From the NCBI GenBank assembly GCA_002774315.1, contig PEYP01000155.1, positions 1-5,502 of the forward strand: a stretch of DNA of 5,502 nucleotides, written 5' to 3'. The notes beneath the pieces are model-generated. The model searched no databases. It saw nothing but the letters and a program-made list of their open reading frames with translations, and was not told the origin of the DNA. The position numbers were made by a program, and so were the translations under genes. This DNA is from Candidatus Stahliibacteriota bacterium CG08_land_8_20_14_0_20_40_26 (lineage in GTDB: Bacteria > Hydrothermota > UBA3073). Below are positions 1 to 5,502 of this stretch, piece after piece; position 1 is the first letter of the stretch; each line of letters begins with the position of its first letter.

Positions 1-14
1 GTGGTCACTTTTAC

Positions 15-20
15 TGGAGG
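15..20 (+). promoter_or_regulatory. Shine-Dalgarno site of the M42 peptidase
   Basis: TGGAGG lies four bases before the ATG at 25. It is the only good Shine-Dalgarno match near the gene start and decides the start in favour of ATG 25 over the GTG at the window edge. The spacing is a little short but workable. Confidence 0.75.
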
Positions 21-24
21 ATAT

Positions 25-1098
25 ATGGAGAAGAAATCGCTGGAATTTTTAAAGACATTGATCAATGCAATGAGTCCATCCGGGTTTGAAGGAGACGCTG
101 CAAAAATATGGAAGGGTTATGTAGGGAAATTCGCTGACAATGTAGAAGGTGATGTTCATGGAAACTCTATCGGAATAATAAATCCCAAAGGAAAGCCAAG
201 GGTTATGCTTGCCGGCCACATTGACGAGATAGGTTATATGATAAAGTATATAGATAAGGATGGATTTCTTTACTTTTCTACTATCGGAGGAATAGACACA
301 CACATCATGCCCGGAGAGAGAATCTGGATAAAGGGAAAAAACGGAACGGTCGCGGGAATTATTGGAAGAGACCCCATACACCAGTTAACAAAAGAGGCAA
401 GAGAAAAAGTAGAAAAAATTGAGGACCTTTTCATTGATATCGGTGTGAAAGAAAAGAAAGAAGCGGAAAAGTTAGTCTCCGTGGGAGACCCCGCGGTCCC
501 CGCGGTTTCATTTGAGGAACTGAAAGGCGACAGGATAGTCGCAAGGGCATTTGATGATAAAAGTGGGGCATTTGTAGTTGCCGAAACGCTCAGATTGCTT
601 TCTAAATCCAACCTCGAAGCGGCTGTATACGGGGTTGCTACTGTACAGGAAGAGGTGGGTCTGCGAGGCGCAAAGACATCGGCATTTAGAGTTTCACCCG
701 ATATTGGCATCGCTATAGATGTAACTTTCACTTCGGATTATCCTGCATTGAAATCGGAAAGTAAAAGAGTAAAATTCGGTGATATAAAAATTGGCAAAGG
801 ACCTGTTATTGCAAGAGGCGCGAATATAAATTCAAAGGTCTTTGATTTACTTGTGGAAACAGCGCAGAAAGAGAAGATACCATATCAGATAGAAGGAATT
901 CCGAGGGCAACAGGGACAGATGCAAATGTAATACAACTTACAAAAGAAGGTGTTGCAACAGGGCTTGTTTCAATTCCAAACAGGTATATGCATACACCTG
1001 TAGAATTGGTATCAACTGAAGATCTTACAAATACTTCAAAACTCCTTGCTGCATTTATAAAGAGGATAAAGAAAACTACAAACTTCATTCCATTCTGA
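25..1098 (+). CDS. M42-family metallo-aminopeptidase (glutamyl aminopeptidase / TET-like)
   Basis: This is a cytosolic di-metal aminopeptidase that would trim N-terminal residues from short peptides; members commonly form large dodecameric tetrahedral shells. Counting from the ATG at 25, the product has 357 residues, normal for M42. All expected metal and catalytic residues are visible: His65 and Asp67 in GHIDEIG, the bridging Asp177 followed by Asp178 in ARAFDDKSG, catalytic Glu209 and ligand Glu210 in VQEEVGLRGA, Asp232 in AIDVTF, and His323 in YMHTPVE. The spacing matches characterised archaeal TET enzymes closely. The N-terminus has the usual MSPSGFEG motif, and there is no signal peptide or membrane segment. 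The start at 25 is chosen because GGAGG lies just upstream and homologues begin at this point; an in-frame GTG at position 1 would add eight unconserved residues. M42 proteins were once annotated as endoglucanases, which is not supported here. Family assignment is very secure, but substrate preference cannot be read from sequence. The upstream promoter lies outside the window. Confidence 0.95.
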   Translation: MEKKSLEFLKTLINAMSPSGFEGDAAKIWKGYVGKFADNVEGDVHGNSIGIINPKGKPRVMLAGHIDEIGYMIKYIDKDGFLYFSTIGGIDTHIMPGERIWIKGKNGTVAGIIGRDPIHQLTKEAREKVEKIEDLFIDIGVKEKKEAEKLVSVGDPAVPAVSFEELKGDRIVARAFDDKSGAFVVAETLRLLSKSNLEAAVYGVATVQEEVGLRGAKTSAFRVSPDIGIAIDVTFTSDYPALKSESKRVKFGDIKIGKGPVIARGANINSKVFDLLVETAQKEKIPYQIEGIPRATGTDANVIQLTKEGVATGLVSIPNRYMHTPVELVSTEDLTNTSKLLAAFIKRIKKTTNFIPF

Positions 1099-1117
1099 AA
1101 AGAAATATCAAAATTAT

Positions 1118-1232
1118 AGCCACAGATTGCACAGATTTCCAACCACGGATTACACAGACAGTATTAAGTTATCCAAAAAGATTAAATAAATTAAGTCGGT
1201 GAAATCTGTGTCAATCAGTGGAATCCGTGGCT
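1118..1232. repeat. Imperfect inverted repeat of CACAGAT/CCACGG words between convergent genes
   Basis: The outer arms are AGCCACAGATT (1118-1128) and AATCCGTGGCT (1222-1232), complementary with one mismatch that becomes a G-U pair in a - strand transcript. The inner arms CACAGATTTC (1130-1139) and GAAATCTGTG (1201-1210) are perfectly complementary over 10 bp. A second CCACGGATT (1143-1151) also matches AATCCGTGG (1222-1230) exactly. The right arm is followed by a T-run at 1234-1238, and on the other strand the left arm is followed by AT-rich sequence, so a two-way terminator role is possible, although the loop is about 60 bases. I see no clear target-site duplication and no coding content. 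It resembles the short word-like dispersed repeats found between genes in many bacterial genomes. Confidence 0.7.
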
Positions 1233-1249
1233 CTTTTTAAACTTTGATG

Positions 1250-1275
1250 CCTGCCGCCAAGCGGGTTTGATTTTT
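1250..1275 (+). terminator. Weak candidate intrinsic terminator
   Basis: CCTGC (1250-1254) can pair with GCGGG (1261-1265), including one G-U pair, around a six-base loop. The stem is followed by TTTGATTTTT (1266-1275). An alternative fold pairs CCGC (1254-1257) with GCGG (1261-1264). The short stem makes this marginal alone, and it lies about 150 bp after the M42 stop codon. The hairpin at 1315-1345 is a far better terminator for the same transcript. Confidence 0.35.
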
Positions 1276-1284
1276 GTAATTCAT

Positions 1285-2502
1285 CTATACATAGGGTACT
1301 GTGGAATTTCCCTGGGGGAAGAAGGCAATCTTCTTCCCCTTTTTTGCTTCATCTTTAAGAGTTTGAGCAAGGTTATAAACTGGTTTCATAAAACAGGAGC
1401 GAAGAACGGATGAATCTACCCCTGCATACCCCCATATCTCCTTTTCAATAAGTATTTCCGCAAGTTTATAGGTTTTTTGATATCCGAGTTTGAAGTTATT
1501 CTTTACAAGTTCCATTGCCTTTTCAGGAGAACCTGCCTTTTCAAATATATCAATAAATCCTCTATCTCCAACTCCTTCTCTACATCCTGAGACAAATAGA
1601 ATAACTCCTCCGTTTTTAACTGCAAGTTTTACATTGTCTATCGCTTTCTGTGCCTGATAGAAATTTATATCAGTAGGATATTCGGCAACACTCACTGCAA
1701 TATCTACAGCCTCATCCAGTTTCACACATGAGACCTCCATACTGTAGGCGAGGCATTCCTCAAATGCGCTCTCTATACTCCCAGCCTTTGCCTTGTAAAT
1801 CCTTCCATTTTTATCCGTCACAACCTGTATTGTGAAAATTCTTTCCTCTCCAACCTTTCTTGTAAAATCAACCATTCCAAGATGGACAGGGTTATCTTTT
1901 AGATTTAGAGTAGTCGCATGAGGATTTAGAACAAGCGAATGATTGGATTCTATTGTTGTATAAGAGGCGACTCCAGGAAGGAAAGATTTTCTTCCTCCCA
2001 TAAAACCTGCAAAATAGTGGGGTTCAACAGATGATATGGTTATAATACGAGGAGCATCATAAACGATTTTTGATACCTCTAACAGGGTTCCATACCTATC
2101 CTTGCCAAGGCTTATAAATTGGTCTCTTCTCGCATTATGTATATGTATTTTATCCCTCATGTCAGCAAGATACCTTCCAAATATGAATTCAAGTCCGCTT
2201 TCAGATGGTGGCTCATGACCTCCACACGCAACCACAAATTTTACCCTTTTTCCTCTTAGTTTAGGATAAATAACTTCAAGGATTTTTGATGTAGGTGTAG
2301 AACGAGTTGCATCATTCACAATAATAACGGTATCATCTTGAATAAACTCCTCAAAGGGCAAAGAATCAACGGGATTCTCAAGTGCATGGGTAAGGGTCAC
2401 CTTCTCATCATCGCATTCAACAGTATTTAAGGTGTATACGAAAATTGATGGCGGCAATTGGATATGTAATATTTCTTTCCCAAACGGAATCTTTACCTTC
2501 AT
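1285..2502 (-). CDS. larA: LarA/DUF2088-family nickel-dependent 2-hydroxyacid racemase homologue
   Basis: LarA enzymes racemise or epimerise 2-hydroxyacids (D/L-lactate in the founding member) by hydride transfer to a covalently bound nickel-pincer nucleotide. The 405-residue product is close to the usual length (about 420). Visible residues are Arg67 in DATRSTP, His96 in ACGGHEPP, His162 in EPHYFAGF, Lys172 in GGRK (the lysine that carries the cofactor), His188 in TIESNH, and Tyr282, Gln283 and Lys286 in FYQAQK. From His96 onward these sit at a constant offset of 12 from the Lactobacillus plantarum LarA residues, so the active site looks intact. The ATG at 2502 has AAGGAG five bases upstream and starts with the typical MKVKIPFGKE. 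The gene follows purL after 11 bp and is probably co-transcribed and translationally coupled. Family members act on several hydroxyacids, so lactate is not proven and the symbol denotes the family. The cofactor genes larB, larC and larE are not in the window. Confidence 0.9.
   Translation of the reverse strand: MKVKIPFGKEILHIQLPPSIFVYTLNTVECDDEKVTLTHALENPVDSLPFEEFIQDDTVIIVNDATRSTPTSKILEVIYPKLRGKRVKFVVACGGHEPPSESGLEFIFGRYLADMRDKIHIHNARRDQFISLGKDRYGTLLEVSKIVYDAPRIITISSVEPHYFAGFMGGRKSFLPGVASYTTIESNHSLVLNPHATTLNLKDNPVHLGMVDFTRKVGEERIFTIQVVTDKNGRIYKAKAGSIESAFEECLAYSMEVSCVKLDEAVDIAVSVAEYPTDINFYQAQKAIDNVKLAVKNGGVILFVSGCREGVGDRGFIDIFEKAGSPEKAMELVKNNFKLGYQKTYKLAEILIEKEIWGYAGVDSSVLRSCFMKPVYNLAQTLKDEAKKGKKIAFFPQGNSTVPYV
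1315..1345 (+). terminator. Strong intrinsic terminator for the + strand, inside the 3' end of the larA-like gene
   Basis: GGGGAAGAAG (1315-1324) and CTTCTTCCCC (1330-1339) form a perfect 10-bp stem with a five-base loop (GCAAT), followed directly by six T residues (1340-1345). This is a textbook Rho-independent terminator for transcripts coming from the M42 gene, whose stop codon is about 220 bp upstream. It lies wholly within the opposing gene and encodes roughly residues 386-396 of that protein (KKGKKIAFFP). On the - strand the stem is not followed by a T-tract, so it should act in one direction and shield larA/purL from antisense read-through. Caution: Lys-Lys (AAG AAG) and Phe-Phe (TTC TTC) codons are naturally complementary, so part of the stem could be coincidence. 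Confidence 0.65.
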
Positions 2503-2507
2503 AAAAT

Positions 2508-2513
2508 CTCCTT
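2508..2513 (-). promoter_or_regulatory. Shine-Dalgarno site of the larA-like gene, abutting the purL stop
   Basis: Read on the - strand, AAGGAG lies five bases before the ATG at 2502 and directly after the purL TAA stop (2516-2514). The placement suggests that ribosomes finishing purL help initiate the downstream gene. Confidence 0.8.
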
Positions 2514-5294
2514 TTACAATCCCCTACTCTTCCAGATATTTTCCAATCTTTCTACAGGTATATTGATTAAATTCTCAATGACAAGACTTCTTGAAGATAT
2601 TACTTCTCCAACTTTACCAAAAGGCATCTCTGACATAATCTCCTCAAATTCTTTCTTTTTTTCTCTTTTTATCTCTACAATAAACCTTGAATTGGATTCG
2701 GAGAAAAGAATAGCGATAGGATCTTTTACTCCTGAAACTGGAACATTATCAAGGGAAAGTTTCATACCAAGACCCGTACCGAAACACATCTCTGATATGG
2801 CAATACCAATTCCACCTTCCGAACAGTCGTGACAGGAGAGAATAACATCTTTTTTTATTGCTATGTGCAGTTTTCTGTAGAGTTCAATGGCCTCTTTGGG
2901 ATGGAGGAACGGCTCCTCCCCATCCTGAATTTTAAGTAAGCGGTAAAGAAGAGAACTACCGAGTTCCGGATACGTACAGCCAATTATATAAATGGGGTCA
3001 CCAGGAATCTTAATGCTCTGTGTAATACCCTTTCTTGCATCTTCTATAAAACTAATTCCTGATATAAGTATCGTTGGGAGCACGGATTGTTTTTCTCTAT
3101 CTGATTCAAATTCGTTATATAGACTATCTTTACCGGAAATAAATGGCATTTTATATGCGCTCGCAACATTATAAAGTGCTTCACACGCCCTAACAAGTTT
3201 GCCCATATTTACAGGGTCTTCTGGACTACCCCAGGAAAAATTGTCAAGAAGCGCAATGTGGGATGGATCTCCTCCAACTGCACATAGGTTACGCACCGCT
3301 TCATCAAGACTTGACAAGGCATTCTTATATACATCTTCATAAAACGGGGCAAGTCCATGCCCTATTACAATACCTTTATTTCCCTTTATAAATAGCGGTT
3401 TTATAACTGCCGCATCAGCCAAAAGAGGTTTTATTACTGTTCCTCCTTGAACTTCATGGTCATACTGTCTTACAATCCACTCTTTGCTTGCAATATCTGG
3501 ATGGGAAAGCATACTCTCAAAAATTGACTCAATATCCAAATTCTCTGGAACCTCCTCCCTATTCCCCATTGTTACTGGTATAATTGCAGTTTTCGCAGTC
3601 TTAGGCATTCCATGAAGTAAGAAATCAAGGTCTATATCGCATATCTTCTCTTTTTTATAACTAACTACAATTCTGTCCGTCTTTACAAACTTTCCTATCA
3701 CTGTAAGTTCACTCTCACATTCGTCAAAGATTTTCTTTAACTCATCTAATTTCTCTTCAGGTGCAGAAAGTACCATTCTCTCCTGTGATTCGGATATCCA
3801 TATTTCTGTCGGAGATAGCCCTTTATATTTCAAAGGCACATTCTCAAGTTGTACTTTTGCTCCAATTCCTTCTGCAAGTTCTGAAACTGCTGTACATATT
3901 CCTCCTGCCCCGCAATCTGTTATTGAACTGTACAGTTCTTTATCCCTGGTAGATAGTATTGCGTCGAGAAGATTTTTTTCCCTTAATGGGTCTCCTATCT
4001 GGACAGCAGAGCTGAATTCCTGTTGTGTGTTTTCATCCATAACACCAGAGGAAAATGTAGCTCCGTGTATGCCATCTCTTCCTGTTCTTCCTCCAACGAG
4101 GATTATAAGATCATTCGTATTTACTTTCTTCTGGCAACTTGCCTTTGGTATTATACCAACACAACCGCAGTAAACGAGAGGATTTGCAGTATAATCCTTG
4201 TGATAAGTTACTGAACCGTTCACAGTTGGAATACCAAGCTTATTTCCATAATCACCCACCCCGGATACAATTCCGCGTAGTATTCTTCTGGGGTGTAATA
4301 CACCCTCTGGAAGTGAGGAGTAGGATGTGTCAGGGTCTCCAACACAGAAGACATCGACATTTGCAATCGGCTTTGCCCCGAGCCCACAACCGAGTATATC
4401 CCTTACAACTCCTCCAACACCGGTCGCTGCTCCTCCAAATGGTTCAAGCGCAGATGGATGGTTATGTGTCTCGACCTTGAAGCAAACTGCATATTCGTCA
4501 TTAAATTCAACAATACCTGCATTGTCCTTGAATGCCGAAATAACCCATGGTTTTTTCAGGTCCTCTGTAACCTTCATTACTGTAGATTTAAGAAGATTTC
4601 GGATTTCGAATTTTGAATTTCGAATTTTTACATTCCCTCTCATTGTCTTGTGTGAACAGTGTTCAGACCAGAGGATTCCGAATGTCTCAAGCTCTGCAAT
4701 TGTTGGCGCTCTCCCTTCTTTTGAAAAATAATGGGAAATATCCTTCATCTCCTCTTTATTCAGAAACAATCCCATAGACTCGCTTAAATCCAGGAGTTCT
4801 TTCTCTGTAAGTGAAGATACATTGACTGTCGGAGTTCTCTTTTTGCCGGGTTTAACCATCTCCAGCGTCTCTTTACCCATAACAATGTGTTGTATAAGTG
4901 GATTTAAAAGAACTCGTTCTTTTGCAAGATTTACCGTTTTATCATCTGTGTCATAAAACACATACTTCTTCAGGGTCTTTACACCATCAATTTCTATCCC
5001 TATTTTCTCTATCACATCTAGTGTATCAATGGCAACTGGATCCATAACTCCGGGGTTCAGTGCAACTTCTATTATCTTTGTGTTTTTAGCAAACTTAAAA
5101 ACACCCCATTCTTCGGACACAGGGTCAGTAACTACCTCTACAATCCTTAAAAACTCTTCATCAGTAATATCTCCGTATATAAGGTATACATCCAGTACCT
5201 CTACCTTACCTGAAGAGAGCCCGAGATCCTCTATATCCTGTCTTACTCGTTCTCCTCTTATATCATTCTCTCTTTTTATCTCTATACGTCTCAT
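2514..5294 (-). CDS. purL: Phosphoribosylformylglycinamidine synthase, PurS-PurS-PurL fusion
   Basis: This cytosolic enzyme converts FGAR, ATP and ammonia (from PurQ acting on glutamine) to FGAM, the fourth step of purine synthesis. Numbered from the ATG at 5294 (926 residues), residues 1-63 and about 65-139 are two PurS-like units, each ending in a similar motif (DPVSEEW, NPLIQHI). The PurL part follows: SEHCSHKT (210-217, catalytic His212), ETHNHPS (275-281), GGRTGRDGIHGA (401-412), DCGAGG (460-465), SESQERM (501-507), AVGGDP (672-677), SGKDSLYNE (720-728) and HDCSEGG (822-828). It ends without a glutaminase domain, so a separate PurQ is required. The start is uncertain: ATG 5294 fits homologues beginning with M-x-RIEV, while ATG 5309 and TTG 5312 would add five or six residues, and none has a good Shine-Dalgarno site. 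A heptanucleotide repeat is embedded in frame at about residues 222-234. The gene is first in a unit with the larA-like gene. Confidence 0.95.
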   Translation of the reverse strand: MRRIEIKRENDIRGERVRQDIEDLGLSSGKVEVLDVYLIYGDITDEEFLRIVEVVTDPVSEEWGVFKFAKNTKIIEVALNPGVMDPVAIDTLDVIEKIGIEIDGVKTLKKYVFYDTDDKTVNLAKERVLLNPLIQHIVMGKETLEMVKPGKKRTPTVNVSSLTEKELLDLSESMGLFLNKEEMKDISHYFSKEGRAPTIAELETFGILWSEHCSHKTMRGNVKIRNSKFEIRNLLKSTVMKVTEDLKKPWVISAFKDNAGIVEFNDEYAVCFKVETHNHPSALEPFGGAATGVGGVVRDILGCGLGAKPIANVDVFCVGDPDTSYSSLPEGVLHPRRILRGIVSGVGDYGNKLGIPTVNGSVTYHKDYTANPLVYCGCVGIIPKASCQKKVNTNDLIILVGGRTGRDGIHGATFSSGVMDENTQQEFSSAVQIGDPLREKNLLDAILSTRDKELYSSITDCGAGGICTAVSELAEGIGAKVQLENVPLKYKGLSPTEIWISESQERMVLSAPEEKLDELKKIFDECESELTVIGKFVKTDRIVVSYKKEKICDIDLDFLLHGMPKTAKTAIIPVTMGNREEVPENLDIESIFESMLSHPDIASKEWIVRQYDHEVQGGTVIKPLLADAAVIKPLFIKGNKGIVIGHGLAPFYEDVYKNALSSLDEAVRNLCAVGGDPSHIALLDNFSWGSPEDPVNMGKLVRACEALYNVASAYKMPFISGKDSLYNEFESDREKQSVLPTILISGISFIEDARKGITQSIKIPGDPIYIIGCTYPELGSSLLYRLLKIQDGEEPFLHPKEAIELYRKLHIAIKKDVILSCHDCSEGGIGIAISEMCFGTGLGMKLSLDNVPVSGVKDPIAILFSESNSRFIVEIKREKKKEFEEIMSEMPFGKVGEVISSRSLVIENLINIPVERLENIWKSRGL
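4595..4629. repeat. In-frame heptanucleotide repeat inside purL
   Basis: Five consecutive 7-base units occur on the + strand: GATTTCG, GATTTCG, AATTTTG, AATTTCG, AATTTTT (consensus RATTTYG). On the coding strand they encode the low-complexity stretch KIRNSKFEIRN, itself a 7-residue period (IRN-SKFE-IRN), just after the catalytic SEHCSHKT motif. Heptamer arrays of this kind usually lie between genes. Finding one inside a conserved enzyme suggests a tolerated insertion or replacement in a surface loop. The reading frame stays open on both sides. Confidence 0.75.
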
Positions 5295-5307
5295 AATAAA
5301 ATTAGAC

Positions 5308-5342
5308 ATCAAGTATCAAGATTACATATCAAAATGCAAAAT
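5308..5342. repeat. Degenerate short repeats at the purL start
   Basis: ATCAAG occurs at 5308-5313 and 5315-5320, seven bases apart, and CAAAAT/CAAAAT at 5330-5335 and 5337-5342, also seven bases apart. The same 7-base phase as the repeat inside purL suggests a degenerate member of a heptamer repeat class. It overlaps the alternative purL starts at 5309 and 5312, which favours the inner start at 5294. Confidence 0.35.
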
Positions 5343-5373
5343 GACTAATTGTTTGTAACCATCGGATTTAAGG

Positions 5374-5414
5374 GATTAAAAAAATTTATTCTGTGAATTT
5401 CGTGTCCTTCGTGG
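5374..5414. repeat. Dispersed repeat in the purL leader, related to 1180-1221
   Basis: The segment beginning GATTAAAAAAATT and ending CGTGTCCTTCGTGG aligns in the same orientation with 1180-1221 (beginning GATTAAATAAATT, ending GTGTCAATCAGTGG). I count about 32 identities over 41 aligned positions with one single-base gap. The T-TCGTGTCCTTCGTGG wording is typical of short intergenic repeats seen in many bacteria. Part of the match is low-complexity A/T, so the relationship is probable rather than certain. Confidence 0.5.
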
Positions 5415-5457
5415 GCAAAGAGATCGAAACCAGAACTTTTTCACTCATTGTGACTGA

Positions 5458-5486
5458 ATTATACCATAGAAACAAAAAAAAGTCAA
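5458..5486 (-). promoter_or_regulatory. Sigma70-type promoter of the purL-larA unit
   Basis: On the - strand, a TTGACT -35 box (5486-5481) and a perfect TATAAT -10 box (5463-5458) are separated by the ideal 17 bp. AT-rich sequence upstream could act as an UP element. The predicted start is an A near 5451, giving a leader of roughly 140-157 nt before purL depending on the start codon. This is the best promoter match I find in the window. Confidence 0.85.
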
Positions 5487-5502
5487 GAGAAAATAAACTT
5501 GA

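Larger units (their letters stand above)
5295..5451 (-). other. Long 5' leader of purL, no recognised riboswitch
   Basis: The predicted transcript runs about 157 nt before the preferred purL ATG. It contains the dispersed repeat at 5374-5414 and the short repeats at 5308-5342. I see no purine riboswitch core, no convincing hairpin with a T-tract, and no strong Shine-Dalgarno before any candidate start. A 20-codon open frame (5448-5386) starts only three bases after the predicted transcription start and lacks a ribosome-binding site. Its leader-peptide role is doubtful, because much of it is repeat sequence. Confidence 0.45.

Noticed and set aside
1..24. In-frame GTG at position 1 as the M42 start
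   Set aside because: The strong GGAGG just before ATG 25 and the family N-terminus both favour ATG 25. The eight added residues would be encoded by the ribosome-binding site itself.
270..731. A 153-codon - strand open frame opposite the M42 gene
   Set aside because: It is antisense to the conserved metal-binding region of the peptidase, with a shadow-like serine/proline-rich composition and no ribosome-binding evidence.
1118..1232. An insertion sequence or CRISPR array
   Set aside because: There is no transposase, no clear target duplication and no regularly spaced identical repeats; the element is only a short imperfect inverted repeat.
4327..4731. A 134-codon + strand open frame opposite purL
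   Set aside because: It is antisense to a strongly conserved enzyme core, has no recognisable domain, and is serine/proline-rich low-complexity sequence that mirrors purL codons.
5295..5312. TTG at 5312 or ATG at 5309 as the purL start
   Set aside because: Neither has a Shine-Dalgarno site, and the extra residues lie before the usual M-x-RIEV start. ATG 5309 remains possible, so this is a preference and not a proof.
5295..5451. A purine riboswitch controlling purL
   Set aside because: The leader lacks a recognisable three-way-junction core and any terminator or sequestering hairpin, and much of it is dispersed repeat sequence.

Overview
The window carries three protein genes: one on the + strand at the left, then two on the - strand that converge on it. 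The organism looks like a low-GC (about 40% by eye), probably anaerobic bacterium that I cannot place in a phylum. Bacterial identity is supported by a near-consensus sigma70-type promoter, purine-rich Shine-Dalgarno sites in front of two genes and intrinsic-terminator hairpins. A PurS-PurS-PurL fusion, an M42 aminopeptidase, a nickel-pincer racemase homologue and short word-like intergenic repeats together resemble genomes of uncultivated or little-studied anaerobes. That placement is inference only.

Layout. Positions 25-1098 (+) encode an M42-family metallo-aminopeptidase with its full set of metal ligands. Positions 1099-1284 are a non-coding convergent gap. It holds an imperfect inverted repeat (1118-1232) made of words such as CACAGATTTC and CCACGGATT, and a weak hairpin with a T-tract (1250-1275). 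A much stronger terminator hairpin for the + strand (1315-1345) lies just past the gap, inside the 3' coding end of the opposing gene. Positions 1285-2502 (-) encode a LarA/DUF2088-family nickel-dependent 2-hydroxyacid racemase homologue that keeps the residues known to hold the cofactor and substrate. Positions 2514-5294 (-) encode phosphoribosylformylglycinamidine synthase as a PurS-PurS-PurL fusion without the glutaminase domain. Positions 5295-5502 hold a long purL leader containing repeats and a strong - strand promoter (TTGACT, 17 bp, TATAAT).

How the parts relate. purL and the larA-like gene are 11 bp apart, and the larA ribosome-binding site abuts the purL stop codon, so they very probably share one transcript from the promoter near 5458-5486. 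PurL makes FGAM in de novo purine synthesis and needs a separate PurQ glutaminase, which is not in the window. The LarA homologue needs LarB, LarC and LarE (or equivalents) to make its nickel-pincer cofactor, and these are also not in the window. I see no metabolic link between the two. The M42 peptidase is a separate convergent unit.

The most notable structures are repeat- and terminator-related. A five-unit heptanucleotide repeat lies in frame inside purL near its catalytic histidine. An intrinsic-terminator hairpin is embedded in the larA coding sequence and read from the opposite strand. A roughly 42-bp imperfect repeat is shared between the two intergenic regions. I found no novel defence, mobile or RNA system.
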